A DNA stretch of 64,000 nt. Origin: Gammaproteobacteria bacterium. GTDB lineage: Bacteria > Pseudomonadota > Gammaproteobacteria > JAJPIJ01. The stretch is taken from the NCBI GenBank assembly GCA_021324815.1, contig JAJPIJ010000025.1:1-64000 (forward strand), read 5' to 3'. Both the position numbers and the translations under genes were made by a program. The notes beneath the pieces are model-generated. The model had not been told where the DNA came from, ran no database searches, and worked only from the letters and a program-made list of their open reading frames with translations. Position 1 is the first letter of the stretch; every line of letters begins with the position of its first letter. Positions 35,940 to 46,605 of the stretch are shown piece by piece.

Positions 35940-37315
35940 TCAGCCGGATGGATGGCTTGCCGGTGTCAGGCGATATTCGATGTAGGCCTCGTCGCGCAGC
36001 CGGCGGATCCACGCCTGGGTTTCCTCTTCAATCTTGCGATGCAGGATGGCCTCCTGGCCTGCGCGCGCCTGGCCTCCTCGGTGTCGTCATGCTGGCGGCG
36101 AGCGATGACCTGGACGATGTGCACGCCGTATTGGGTCTCAAAGGGATCGCTGATCTCGCCCTCCTTGAGTCCATTCATGACCTGTTCGAATTCCGGCACC
36201 AAATCGCCGGGGTTGACCCAGCCCAAATCGCCGCCCTTGGCAGCGGTGCCGCGATCATCGGAATGCGAGCGCGCCAGTTCGCCGAAGTCATCGCCGCCCT
36301 GAATGCGGGCCTTCAATTGCGCGAGCTTCTGCAAGGCGTCGCTTTTGGACACCAGCTCGCTCGGCTTGATGAGGATGTGGCGGGCATGGGTCTGGGTGAC
36401 CATGTGCACAACGTTCGTCGAGCGCATTTCGATCATCTTGATGATGGCAAAGCCGCTGGGACCCCTCAATAATCCGCTGATCTCACCCGGCTTCAATTGC
36501 GCGGCGGCCTCCAGCAGGAGATTGGGAATCTGCGCCGGTTTGCGCCAGCCGAGATCGCCGCCATCGAGCGCCTGCGCGCCGTCGGACTCGGCAATGGCGG
36601 TTTTGGCGAAGTCCGCCCCCGCGCGCAATTCCGCCAGCACTTTCTCCGCCCTGGCCTTGGCGGTGGCGATCTGCTCCGGGCTGGCGCCTTCGGGTGTGGC
36701 GATCAGGATGTGCGCAAGGTGATATTCGCTTTCGCCGCTGTCGCCTTGCTTTGCTTTGTTGGCAAGATAATTGTCCACTTCACGCTCGGTCACCGTGATT
36801 CGGTTGTCGACTTCGCGCTGCTTCAGGCGTGAAATCGTCATTTCATCGCGTATGTCCTCGCGGAAACGCCCGAAATCATAGCCTTCCTTCTCCAGCGTTT
36901 GGCGGAAATCCGACATGGACATTTTGTTCTGCGCGGCGATGCTCTCGATGGCGCGATTCAGCGATTCGTCGTCGACCGTCACGCCGCTTCGCTTGGCGAG
37001 TTGCAATTGCAGTTTCATGACAATCAGGCGGTCCAGGATCTGCCTCTCCATCACCTCCGGCGGCGGCAGTTCGGCGCCCTTGCTCTGCAGTTGTTGCATG
37101 ATGCGAGCCGAGTAGTGGTCGAGTTCGCTGCGCATGACAGCTTCGTCGTCCACCACCGCGACGATTTCGTCCAGCGGCTCGGCGGCCCGGATCGGCGCAA
37201 CCAGCGCCGAAAAGGCGGCACACATCAGCATGCCCGCGCCGAAGATACCCGTCATCAGAGGCGCAAGGCGCGGAACGAAGGTTCGGCGCGTCAAAGCAGG
37301 GGACTGGAACAACAT
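35940..37315 (-). pseudogene. surA: Periplasmic chaperone SurA, C-terminal frameshift
   Basis: The uninterrupted frame 37315-35966 gives 449 aa: a signal peptide ending near RAAEPLDEI, an N-terminal SurA domain, and two PpiC parvulin domains (KARAEKVLAELRAGADFAKT and later GGDDFGELARSHSDDRGTA). After HDDTEEARRAQAR the frame turns into an Arg-rich tail; in the +1 frame the expected SurA end EAILHRKIEEETQAW and IRRLRDEAYIEYRL continues to a TGA at 35942-35940. The cause is one missing base, most simply a lost G in a GGG run at about 36053-36054. Since SurA is normally needed, a sequencing error is more likely than a real loss. Confidence 0.9.
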
Positions 37316-37340
37316 GATTAAGGCGTATAGACCATCCGGA

Positions 37341-39578
37341 CTAGAAGGTGTTCACGTAGCCGGGAATCTCCTTGCGGAGCAGGGAGAGGGCCTGGCCGCC
37401 CGTGCCGGCGAGCCCCTTCAGCTCGACTTCGAAAAAGACGCCGGTGTCGTAGCTGCCGGTGGCGGTGCGCAGGAAGCGGCGGCCGACGGCGCGGATGCCC
37501 CAGCAGCAACTTTCATATTCCACCCCGCCGACGATTTCCAGCGTCTTGCGGTCGGGAACCGAATAGTTCCACCGGCTGAGCACGCTCCACTGCCGGCCCA
37601 GCGGCCAGCGCAGCGACACGTCGGTCTGGTTGATGTCGGTCGTCAGGGCGTTTCTCGACGCGTCGACGAAGCGATAATCCAGGTTCAGGATTTGATCGGA
37701 GTCGCCGCGATAGCGCACCCGGACGGCGCCCTTGTCGAACACATTGTCATTCGGATCCCACTGTATGGTGCCTCCCCCCGTCCAGTGGCTCGACAGTCGC
37801 CCGGAGAGTTCAGCCACGATCTCCGAGACGGGATCCGTCTGTTTCGCCGCCCCCGGCAGGGTCACGACGCGGTCGGTGAAATGGTAAACCTGGCCGATGC
37901 TCCCGCGCAGCCATTCGCTGCCGTCCTGGGAGTCCAGGAGCCTTGAGGTGAGCGCCGCGGTGACGGAGTTTTCATCACCCAGCCGGTCGTAGCCGCTGAA
38001 GCGGTTGGTATAAAACAGCTCGGCGAATGAAATGTCGTACAGGCCGCTGTCGAAGACGGGGATGTCATCCTGGCCCACCTTGGGCCGATAGAGGTAAAAC
38101 AGGCGCGGCTCCAGCGTGTGCACGAAGGTTTTCGGTCCCAGTGTCACATTTCTCTCGAAATACAGTCCATTGTCCAGGCTGAATACCGGAACGGTGCGGC
38201 TGATGTGGTTGTCGGTGTTGCCGCTGAGCGTATAGTAAGTCTGATCGACCGCCAGCCGCGGGATGACGAACCCGCCGGCGTTCTGTATGGGATAGCTGAC
38301 ATACGGCTCGAAATTGATGCGCCCCCCATTGATGCTGTTCTCGCGGGTGAAATAGGTGCCCTGGGTGGTGAGGCCGTAGGTGAGGCTGCGGTTGCCCCCC
38401 CGGCCGGCGGAGAAGTTGACTTGGGGCAGCTCACTGTAGGGCCGGCTGCTGGCCGGCAGGGTGGGATCCACGGATTGAAAGCCGTTGAGCAGGCCGTTCA
38501 CGCTCCACCAGCCGCCACCATAGGAGAAGGTGGCGGTGCGCTGCAGGAAGGTGGTGCTGGCCATGCTCAGGCTGTTGCCGAAATCCTCGAAGTAATTCGG
38601 GTCGGAAACGTCGCTGAAATCGACGGACAGCGCGCCGCGGCCGCTGAACAGGGTTTGGTTGTGCAGCACGTGGATCAGATGGCGCTCATCGCCGTTTCGA
38701 TCACTGTCGTACGGCAGGAAATCGGCGTCGATGCTGCTCATGCTGGTCGACGAGAGGTAACGCACCTCGCCGCCCAGCAAGGCGCCGCGCTTGGCCAGCA
38801 CTTGCGGTGTAAACGTGGCGTCGGCGTTCGGCGCGATGTTCCAGTAGTAGGGGATTTTTATGGCGGTGCCCGAGGCGCCGCTGGTGCCGATGGACGGCGT
38901 CAGGAAGCCGGATTTCCGTTTCTTGCTCAAGGGGAAGCTGGCGTAGGGCAGGTACATCACCGGCCAGTCATGCACGCGCAGCACGGTGTCGACGGCGCTG
39001 CCCCGCTCCTCCTCGTGGTCGAGCGTGATTTTCTTGGCCGTGAGCTTCCAATCCGGAACGTCGCCCGGGCAGGTGGTGTAGGTCGCCTCTTTCAGCTGGG
39101 ACAACCTCCGGTCGAGATTGGTCTCGATGAGCTTGGCCTTGCCGCGCCCGCGCAATTCCAGCAGGCGGTAGCTGCCCTCGTCCAGCTGGCCGATCCTGTT
39201 GTACCAGTCGACGAACGCATGCTGGCCCTCCCAGTACATCTGATCCTTCCACAGCCGCACGTGATCATAGAGGTCCAGCGTTTCCCTGTCGTCGTTGTAC
39301 AGCGCGCGGCTGGCGCGCGCCGCTTCTTCATCGCGTATCATCTGCACGTCGCCGGTCAACGTCGAGACGCTGTGTTTCTTGAAGGCGCCTTCATCGGCCT
39401 CCAGTGACAGGAAGCCGGGCGCGAGATCCGGGTTCTCCGGGCGGCCTTCGGGTTCCGGCTCGTACGGGCAGAGATCCCAGCGGGGCACGACGCGCTTGTG
39501 ACTGCTGCTGTCGCGCGCATCGACCACGGGCGCGGTGGCCAGCAGAGCGACGATAACAACGAGTAATACCCGTTTCAC
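37341..39578 (-). CDS. lptD: LPS-assembly protein LptD
   Basis: A 745-aa outer-membrane beta-barrel that inserts LPS with LptE. A signal peptide (VLLVVIVALLATAPVVDA) is followed by an OstA/LptA-like beta-jellyroll domain (residues about 55-190) and the barrel. Cys are at CPYEP (residue about 37), one in TTCPGDVP and an adjacent pair in GGVEYESCCWGIRAVGR, the expected disulfide set. The gene is first in lptD-surA-pdxA-rsmA; 25 bases separate it from surA. Confidence 0.96.
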   Translation of the reverse strand: MKRVLLVVIVALLATAPVVDARDSSSHKRVVPRWDLCPYEPEPEGRPENPDLAPGFLSLEADEGAFKKHSVSTLTGDVQMIRDEEAARASRALYNDDRETLDLYDHVRLWKDQMYWEGQHAFVDWYNRIGQLDEGSYRLLELRGRGKAKLIETNLDRRLSQLKEATYTTCPGDVPDWKLTAKKITLDHEEERGSAVDTVLRVHDWPVMYLPYASFPLSKKRKSGFLTPSIGTSGASGTAIKIPYYWNIAPNADATFTPQVLAKRGALLGGEVRYLSSTSMSSIDADFLPYDSDRNGDERHLIHVLHNQTLFSGRGALSVDFSDVSDPNYFEDFGNSLSMASTTFLQRTATFSYGGGWWSVNGLLNGFQSVDPTLPASSRPYSELPQVNFSAGRGGNRSLTYGLTTQGTYFTRENSINGGRINFEPYVSYPIQNAGGFVIPRLAVDQTYYTLSGNTDNHISRTVPVFSLDNGLYFERNVTLGPKTFVHTLEPRLFYLYRPKVGQDDIPVFDSGLYDISFAELFYTNRFSGYDRLGDENSVTAALTSRLLDSQDGSEWLRGSIGQVYHFTDRVVTLPGAAKQTDPVSEIVAELSGRLSSHWTGGGTIQWDPNDNVFDKGAVRVRYRGDSDQILNLDYRFVDASRNALTTDINQTDVSLRWPLGRQWSVLSRWNYSVPDRKTLEIVGGVEYESCCWGIRAVGRRFLRTATGSYDTGVFFEVELKGLAGTGGQALSLLRKEIPGYVNTF

Positions 39579-39805
39579 AGGGTTTTTGACCTGATTTCGA
39601 TTCCCCCAAGAAGCCTAAAATCGCACAGAATCGCTTGCGCTTCAAATAGTTCAGCACGATTCAATGACGTTTCAGTGCAAATATGGCAGCGGGAATTTTG
39701 TCAAGGCCCCCATCGGGGCGCGGGAAGCGGACTTGACTTGCCAGACACAACCTCATTCTGGCGTAATGTTACAGACGCAACCCACAAGCCCCACAGGATT
39801 TTTTC

Positions 39806-40675
39806 GTGAAACTGGCGATGTTCACGCAGAAGGGACGCACCCGCATCGGCATCGTGGCGGACGGTGGGGTGATCGATACGGCCGGGAAAGGAGACATCCC
39901 CGCCGACCTGCGGGAGGCGCTGGAGGCGGGCACCCCGGCCATGGATCGCCTGCGCGCCCTGGCGGCGGGCGCCAAACCCGCGCTGGCGCTCCCGGACGTG
40001 CACCTGGAAGCGCCCGTCCGCCGCCCGCCGAAATTCCTCGCCATTGCGCTCAACTACGCCGAGCACATCAGCGAAACCACGCTGCCCAAGCCGGAGTTCC
40101 CCAGGTTCTTCAACAAGCAGTCCACCTGCGTCAACGGGCCCTACGATCCCATACACATGCCGAGGGTGTCGAACAAGCTCGATTACGAGGGAGAGCTCGG
40201 TGTCGTCATCGGCCGCCGCTGCCGCCACGTGCCAAAAGAGCGGGCGCCGGAAGTGGTGGCAGGATATCTAATTGTGAACGATGTCACCGTGCGCGACTGG
40301 CAGGCGAAGTCGGAGACCTTCACGCTCGGCAAATCCTTCGACACCCACGGCCCCATCGGGCCCTGGCTCGTCACGCCGGATGAAATTCCCGACCCGCACG
40401 TGCTCGATTTCCGCACCACCGTCAACGGTCACGAGCGGCAGCACTCCAACACCCGGCACATGATCTTCAGCATCTGGGAGCAGATCGAAGTGCTGTCGAC
40501 GGCGTTCACGCTGGAGCCGGGCGACATCATCTCCACCGGCACCTGCGCCGGCGTCGGCGTCAGGATGAACCCCCGCGGCTATCTCAAGGTGGATGACGTC
40601 GTGCGCGTGGAGATCGAGAAAATCGGCTTCATCGAAAACCGCGTCATCCCCGAGCCGGATACCCGGTTGTTGTAG
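39806..40675 (+). CDS. Fumarylacetoacetate hydrolase-family protein
   Basis: A 289-aa protein starting GTG at 39806 (second residue Lys; a later start is not needed). The FAH catalytic core begins KFLAIALNYAEHISE and has the metal-binding Glu residues in YEGELGVVIGRRC, then GYLIVNDVTVRDWQ and FDTHGPIGPW. Family enzymes hydrolyse C-C bonds in acylpyruvates or decarboxylate oxaloacetate; the substrate is unknown. It is alone, opposite in direction to mpl, with a 227-base gap upstream that contains nothing I recognise. Confidence 0.9.
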   Translation: MKLAMFTQKGRTRIGIVADGGVIDTAGKGDIPADLREALEAGTPAMDRLRALAAGAKPALALPDVHLEAPVRRPPKFLAIALNYAEHISETTLPKPEFPRFFNKQSTCVNGPYDPIHMPRVSNKLDYEGELGVVIGRRCRHVPKERAPEVVAGYLIVNDVTVRDWQAKSETFTLGKSFDTHGPIGPWLVTPDEIPDPHVLDFRTTVNGHERQHSNTRHMIFSIWEQIEVLSTAFTLEPGDIISTGTCAGVGVRMNPRGYLKVDDVVRVEIEKIGFIENRVIPEPDTRLL

Positions 40676-40701
40676 ACCCCGCCGGTGTACTGTTTTTGCC
40701 G

Positions 40702-40717
40702 GCCCCCGCCGGGGGGC
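40702..40717. terminator. Weak hairpin between the FAH gene and mpl
   Basis: GCCCCC (40702-40707) pairs with GGGGGC (40712-40717), loop GCCG, followed by only three T. It may terminate the FAH transcript poorly. The rest of the 137-base convergent gap is plain. Confidence 0.4.
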
Positions 40718-40812
40718 TTTGTAGAGATCAACAGGGGCGGAAAACCAATCGATTCGTGCCGGGGCCGGATTGTCTTCCGCCAGAAATTGGCCGGCCTGTG
40801 TGTTGAGCGGGG

Positions 40813-42201
40813 TCAGGAAATCACGACGCCGCGCGCAGGCACGGCGCGGCGATCGAGCGCGCTTGCCAGTTTGTTGTGCAGTCCGCCGAAATCCCCGTTG
40901 CTCATGATGAGCACGTGATCGCCGGGACGGGCGCACCGGATGAGGTCGTCCACGATTTGTTCGACGCTGCCGTGGATGCGGCGGCGGTGCAGCGCGGCGG
41001 TGGCGGCGTGCAAATCCCAGCTCAAGTTCGCCGGCTGCAGGATGATCACCTCGTCGGCGTCAGCCAGCGCCGGCGCCAGATCGGCGCGATGCACGCCGAG
41101 CCTCATGGTGTTGGAACGCGGCTCCAGCACGGCCACGATGCGGGCCCGGCCCACCCGCGAGCGCAGCGCCTCCAGCGTGGCGCGGATGGCGGTGGGATGG
41201 TGGGCGAAATCGTCGTAGAGGGAGACGCCGCCGGCTTCGGCGATCTTTTCCAGCCGCCGCTTGATGCTCTTGAACTGCGCCAGCGCCGCGACCGCCGCCG
41301 CAGGCCGAACGCCCGCGTGGCGCGCGGCGGCAATGGCCGCCAGCGCGTTGCGGGCGTTGTGGCGGCCGGGTAGATCCCAGCGCACGTCGCCGACATGGCG
41401 GCCCTGGTGAATCACACTGAATTCGCTGCAGTCGGGGGTGCGGGCCTGCGCCCGCCATTGCGCAACCTCGCCATCACCGAAGCGCTCACGCCGGCTCCAG
41501 CAGCCGCGTTTGAGGACCTCTTCCAGCGCCGCGTCGTCGTCCGGCGTGATAATCAGACCGTCGCCCGGTATCGTGCGCACCAGGTGATGAAACTGGGTTT
41601 GAATGGCGGCGAGATCGGGAAAGATGTCGGCATGATCGTATTCCAGGTTGTTGAGGACGGCGGTGCGCGGCCGGTAATGGAGGAACTTCGATCGCTTGTC
41701 GAAAAACGCCGTGTCGTATTCATCGGCCTCCACCACGAAAAACGGGGCACTTCCCACCCGCGCCGAGGTGCCGAAGTTCTCCGCCACGCCGCCGATGAGA
41801 AATCCCGGTTTCAGGCCGGCATATTCCAGTATCCAGGCCAGCATGCCGGTGGTGGTGGTCTTGCCGTGCGTGCCGGCGACGGCCAGCACGTGCCGGCCGC
41901 GGAGCAGATGTTCGGCCAGCCATTGCGGGCCGGAGGTGTAGGGCAGATCGCGGTTGAGCACGTATTCAACCGCCGGGTTGCCGCGCGACAGGGCGTTGCC
42001 GATGATGACGATTTCGGGATGGGGTGCAAGGTGGGCCGGATCATAGCCCGCATGCAGCGCGATGCCGTTACGTTCCAGCAGCGTACTCATCGGCGGGTAG
42101 ACGTTCGCGTCCGTGCCGACGACCTCGTGCCCCAGCTCGCGGGCCAGGAGGGCGATGCCGCCCATGAAGGTGCCGCAGATTCCGAGGATGTGAACGCGCA
42201 T
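40813..42201 (-). CDS. mpl: UDP-MurNAc:L-Ala-gamma-D-Glu-meso-DAP ligase
   Basis: A 462-aa Mur-ligase family enzyme that attaches recycled murein tripeptide to UDP-MurNAc. N-terminal VHILGICGTFMGGIALLARE and ATP-binding GTHGKTTTTGMLAW, then DFAHHPTAIRATLEAL identify Mpl rather than MurC. The protein lies in the cytoplasm and supports peptidoglycan recycling. The mpl stop at 40813 leaves a convergent gap with FAH. Confidence 0.95.
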   Translation of the reverse strand: MRVHILGICGTFMGGIALLARELGHEVVGTDANVYPPMSTLLERNGIALHAGYDPAHLAPHPEIVIIGNALSRGNPAVEYVLNRDLPYTSGPQWLAEHLLRGRHVLAVAGTHGKTTTTGMLAWILEYAGLKPGFLIGGVAENFGTSARVGSAPFFVVEADEYDTAFFDKRSKFLHYRPRTAVLNNLEYDHADIFPDLAAIQTQFHHLVRTIPGDGLIITPDDDAALEEVLKRGCWSRRERFGDGEVAQWRAQARTPDCSEFSVIHQGRHVGDVRWDLPGRHNARNALAAIAAARHAGVRPAAAVAALAQFKSIKRRLEKIAEAGGVSLYDDFAHHPTAIRATLEALRSRVGRARIVAVLEPRSNTMRLGVHRADLAPALADADEVIILQPANLSWDLHAATAALHRRRIHGSVEQIVDDLIRCARPGDHVLIMSNGDFGGLHNKLASALDRRAVPARGVVIS

Positions 42202-42245
42202 CCGATAGGGGTGCGGTCAGCGAGCGGGCGCCGGCCGCCGGTGCT

Positions 42246-43519
<1,274 letters not shown>

Positions 43520-43572
43520 AAGTTTATGAGTTTACGCATTCATGGTGGATGATTTGTGCACCGCAACCCGGC

Positions 43573-43600
43573 AGTCTAATGGCCGCCAAATGACTGTCAA
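43573..43600 (-). promoter_or_regulatory. Sigma-70 promoter of ispG
   Basis: On the minus strand TTGACA (43600-43595) and TAGACT (43578-43573) are separated by 16 bases. Transcription would start near 43566, 47 bases before the ispG start. Confidence 0.7.
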
Positions 43601-43755
43601 GTAAACATCATAGCAAATTGATGCCAAACAGATTTTTTCCTCTGCTTCCTGCCGGCTGCGGGTGCCCGGGACAGATGGGCGGTGAACGCGGGGGAAATCG
43701 ATATCGCGTATTTGCGGAGCCGGTCACGAACGTAGCAATGGTCAATGTTATTTTA

Positions 43756-43771
43756 TGTGACTGCCATCACG
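43756..43771 (+). promoter_or_regulatory. CRP/Vfr-like site
   Basis: TGTGACTGCCATCACG fits the consensus TGTGA-N6-TCACA with one mismatch. Its centre (43763.5) is 41.5 bases upstream of a start at 43805, if TAGACT at 43793-43798 is the -10. That is the classic class II activator position. Confidence 0.5.
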
Positions 43772-43804
43772 GCAATCCGCCGCGGCTTACACTAGACTTT
43801 CACC

Positions 43805-43894
43805 AAGAAATGCAATCCTCCTAACTTGTTTTGATGTGCCCGGGGCCGCTCAACTTCTCCTCCCCCTATCGATGAGCGGCCCCGATTTTCTTTT
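43805..43894 (+). ncRNA. Candidate small RNA with C-rich loops and terminator
   Basis: No protein gene is evident here. A transcript from about 43805 would be about 90 bases and end with a 12-base-pair perfect stem (43841-43852 with 43873-43884), 20-base loop, and ATTTTCTTTT. Single-stranded CCTCCT (43817-43822) and the loop's TTCTCCTCCCCC are complementary to Shine-Dalgarno sequences, as in several regulatory RNAs. An upstream CRP-like site could activate it. Inferred from sequence only; the stem could instead terminate a longer leader before phhB. Confidence 0.45.
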
Positions 43895-43975
43895 GGACTC
43901 CTGAAAATTCTCCCGTCCTGATCCTTGGCTGGCTGCTGTGTTACATTTGTACGCAGAAGAGCATGGTGAGAACAA

Positions 43976-44314
43976 ATGGCGGACGGTCCTCTTGCCCAAA
44001 AGAAATGCGTGCCGTGCGAGGGCGGCATCAAGCCGCTGCCGCGCGATCAATGCCTGTCATTGCTGAAGCAGATCCCCGACTGGACGTTGAACGAATCGGC
44101 GACCGAACTCTGCCGTGAATTCACCTTCCGCAATTTCCACGAGACCATGGAATTCGTGAACGCAGTGGCCTGGATCGCCCACCACGAGGATCATCATCCC
44201 GATCTCGAAGTGCACTGGGGCAGCTGCCGGGTGCGCTACTCCACCCACGCCATCAAGGGCCTGTCCGACAACGACTTCATCTGCGCCGCCAAGATCGACG
44301 CGCTCTTTAATTGA
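43976..44314 (+). CDS. phhB: Pterin-4a-carbinolamine dehydratase
   Basis: A 112-aa protein. The signature HHEDHHPDLEVHWGSCRVRY contains the catalytic His cluster. The N-terminus has an extra CVPCEGG segment, common in bacterial members. It recycles tetrahydrobiopterin, usually with phenylalanine hydroxylase, but no phhA lies nearby; an alternative role in pterin/molybdopterin metabolism is possible. Converges with cysG 12 bases away. Confidence 0.93.
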   Translation: MADGPLAQKKCVPCEGGIKPLPRDQCLSLLKQIPDWTLNESATELCREFTFRNFHETMEFVNAVAWIAHHEDHHPDLEVHWGSCRVRYSTHAIKGLSDNDFICAAKIDALFN

Positions 44315-44326
44315 CAAGCTCCAGTT

Positions 44327-45712
44327 TTACCCGCTGAACCATTTCAGTTTTTCGTGCAGCTTCACCACTTCGCCGATGATGACCATGCTCGGCGGTTGGA
44401 CATCGCTTTTCTTCGCCAATGCCGGCAGTGATTCCAGCGTGCCGATGAGCACGCGCTGGCGCGGCAGGGTGCCGCGTTCGACCAGCGCCACGGGCATGTC
44501 GGCGCGCATCCCATGCGTGACCAGTTCGCGGCAGAGCGCATCCAGTCCATGCACGCCCATGTATACCGCCAGCGTCTGCTGCGGCTGCACCAGCGCCGGC
44601 CAGTTCAGATCCATCCTGTCATTCTTGAGATGGCCGGTGACAAAGACGCAGGATTGCGCGTAATCGCGATGAGTCAATGGAATGCCGGCATAACTCGCGC
44701 AGCCGGCGGCGGCGGTAATCCCCGGCACGACCTGAAATGGAACGCCTTCGCCGGAGAGCGTTTCGATTTCCTCGCCGCCGCGGCCAAAGATGAATGGATC
44801 GCCGCCCTTCAATCGCAGCACGCGTTTTCCTTCCTTGGCGAGTTGCACCAACAGCGCGTTGATTTCCGGTTGCGGCACAGTGTGTTGATCGCGTTCCTTG
44901 CCGACGTAAATCCGCTCAGCGTCCCTGCGCACCAGCGCCACAATCTCCGGCGCCACCAGCCGGTCGTAGATCACCACGTCGGCCTGCTGCATCAACCGCA
45001 GCGCGCGGAAGGTGAGCAAATCCGGATCGCCGGGTCCGCCGCCGACCAGATACACCTCGCCGTGCATGGGGGGATGCATGGAGGAATCGGCAATGACCTG
45101 TTCCAGCGCCTGCAACGCCGCCTGCTCCCTCCCTGCGAACAGCATTTCGGCGATGGGACCATGCAGCACGTCCTCCCAGAAGCGCCGGCGGCGGGTCATG
45201 TCCGGCAGGCGCTTGCGCACGCGCTCGCGAAAGGCCGCCATCAGCGCCGCCAGCCGGCCATAGGCGGCGGGGATGAAGCTCTCCAGCCGCGCGCGCAGCA
45301 GTCGCGCCAGTACCGGCGAGGCGCCGCCGGTGGACACCGCCACCTGCACCGGATCGCGCTCGATGATCGACGGCATGATGAACGTGCACAGCTCCGGATC
45401 ATCGGCGACGTTCACCGGCAGCCGCCGCGCCTGCGCCAGTTCAGCGACATGCCTGTTGAGGGCGCGGTCGTCGGTGGCGGCGAAGACCAGATCGGCATCA
45501 ACCAGGTCCCCGTCCAGGAAAGTCCGCGCCTCGTGTTGCAGCTTGTTTTCGTTCCGCCGAGCGGCGATTGAAGCGCAGACCTCCGGCGCCACCACGGTGA
45601 CACGCGCTTCACGCCGGATCAGCAATTCAATTTTCCGCGCCGCGACCTCGCCGCCGCCGACCACGAGACAGCGGCGTCGGGCGACATGAAAGTAGATGGG
45701 CAGATGCTTCAT
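44327..45712 (-). CDS. cysG: Siroheme synthase (trifunctional CysG)
   Basis: A 461-aa enzyme. The N-terminal precorrin-2 dehydrogenase/ferrochelatase half has VVGGGEVAARKIELLIRR and VAVSTGGASPVLARLLRARL; the C-terminal uroporphyrinogen-III methyltransferase half has VYLVGGGPGDPDLLTFRALR and KGGDPFIFGRGGEEIE. It makes siroheme for sulfite and nitrite reductases. No partner gene is adjacent. Confidence 0.96.
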   Translation of the reverse strand: MKHLPIYFHVARRRCLVVGGGEVAARKIELLIRREARVTVVAPEVCASIAARRNENKLQHEARTFLDGDLVDADLVFAATDDRALNRHVAELAQARRLPVNVADDPELCTFIMPSIIERDPVQVAVSTGGASPVLARLLRARLESFIPAAYGRLAALMAAFRERVRKRLPDMTRRRRFWEDVLHGPIAEMLFAGREQAALQALEQVIADSSMHPPMHGEVYLVGGGPGDPDLLTFRALRLMQQADVVIYDRLVAPEIVALVRRDAERIYVGKERDQHTVPQPEINALLVQLAKEGKRVLRLKGGDPFIFGRGGEEIETLSGEGVPFQVVPGITAAAGCASYAGIPLTHRDYAQSCVFVTGHLKNDRMDLNWPALVQPQQTLAVYMGVHGLDALCRELVTHGMRADMPVALVERGTLPRQRVLIGTLESLPALAKKSDVQPPSMVIIGEVVKLHEKLKWFSG

Positions 45713-45796
45713 AGACCGGCGCGCCGGGACATGATTTTAGTGTACCATTCATGCCCCGCCGCGAGGCGGACCACGGAAATCCCGGGATTCGACGGC

Positions 45797-46027
45797 ATGC
45801 CGCAATACGATGTGGAACTGGACACCACGGGTTTGAACTGCCCGTTGCCCGTGCTCAAGACCAAGAAGGCATTGAGCACGATGAGCAGCGGCCAGCTGCT
45901 GCACGTCATTTCCACGGATCCGGCATCGAGCCTGGATTTCGCCGGATTTTGCGCCCAGTCCGGCAACGTCCTGGTGGAGGAGCGCAGGGACAACGACAAG
46001 TTCTACTTCACCATCCGTAAAAAATAG
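45797..46027 (+). CDS. TusA/SirA-family sulfur carrier
   Basis: A 76-aa protein from ATG 45797 (MPQYDVELDTTGLNCPLPVL). The CPLP motif Cys (residue 15) is the persulfide carrier. Known members deliver sulfur to tRNA thiolation, molybdopterin or dissimilatory sulfur oxidation. Proximity to a rhodanese fusion and siroheme synthase is loose. Converges with dcd at a six-base gap. Confidence 0.93.
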   Translation: MPQYDVELDTTGLNCPLPVLKTKKALSTMSSGQLLHVISTDPASSLDFAGFCAQSGNVLVEERRDNDKFYFTIRKK

Positions 46028-46033
46028 CCCGCG

Positions 46034-46600
46034 TCAGGTTTTGGGCAAGGTGACGCCGCGCTGTCCCTGATACTTGCCGCCACGATCCTTGTATGACGTT
46101 TCACAGGGTTCGTCGGACTCGATGAAAATGACCTGCGCCACCCCCTCGTTGGCGTAAATCTTCGCCGGCAGCGGCGTGGTGTTGGAAAACTCCAGCGTGA
46201 CGTGCCCCTCCCATTCCGGTTCCAGAGGCGTGACGTTGACGATGATGCCGCAGCGCGCGTAGGTCGATTTCCCGAGGCAGACGGTCAGCACGTTGCGCGG
46301 GATGCGGAAGTATTCCACCGTGCGCGCCAGCGCGAAGGAGTTTGGCGGAATGATGCACACCTCCGCCTTCAGGTCGACGAAGCTGTTGGAGTCGAAGTTT
46401 TTCGGATCGACGATGGTGGTGTTGATGTTGGTGAAGATCTTGAATTCGTTTGCGCAGCGCATGTCGTAGCCGTAGCTCGAGGTGCCATAGGACACGATGC
46501 GCGCCCCCTTCACCTCGCGCACCTGGCCGGGTTCGAACGGCTCGATCATTCTGTGGCTTTCCGCCATGCGGCGGATCCACTTGTCGGATTTTATGGACAT
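46034..46600 (-). CDS. dcd: dCTP deaminase
   Basis: A 188-aa protein of normal length. Segments [20 protein letters not shown] and [17 protein letters not shown] and the acidic Glu in this region are the Dcd active site. It supplies dUTP for dTMP synthesis, so it works together with thyA in the pyrimidine pathway. Follows apbC on the same strand by five bases. Confidence 0.97.
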   Translation of the reverse strand: MSIKSDKWIRRMAESHRMIEPFEPGQVREVKGARIVSYGTSSYGYDMRCANEFKIFTNINTTIVDPKNFDSNSFVDLKAEVCIIPPNSFALARTVEYFRIPRNVLTVCLGKSTYARCGIIVNVTPLEPEWEGHVTLEFSNTTPLPAKIYANEGVAQVIFIESDEPCETSYKDRGGKYQGQRGVTLPKT

Positions 46601-46605
46601 GTCGG

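Noticed and set aside
43792-44031. Minus-strand 79-codon frame with AGGAGG nearby
   Set aside because: Overlaps the terminator hairpin and the start of phhB; the AGGAGG is the complement of the sRNA's CCTCCT, and the peptide has no recognisable features.
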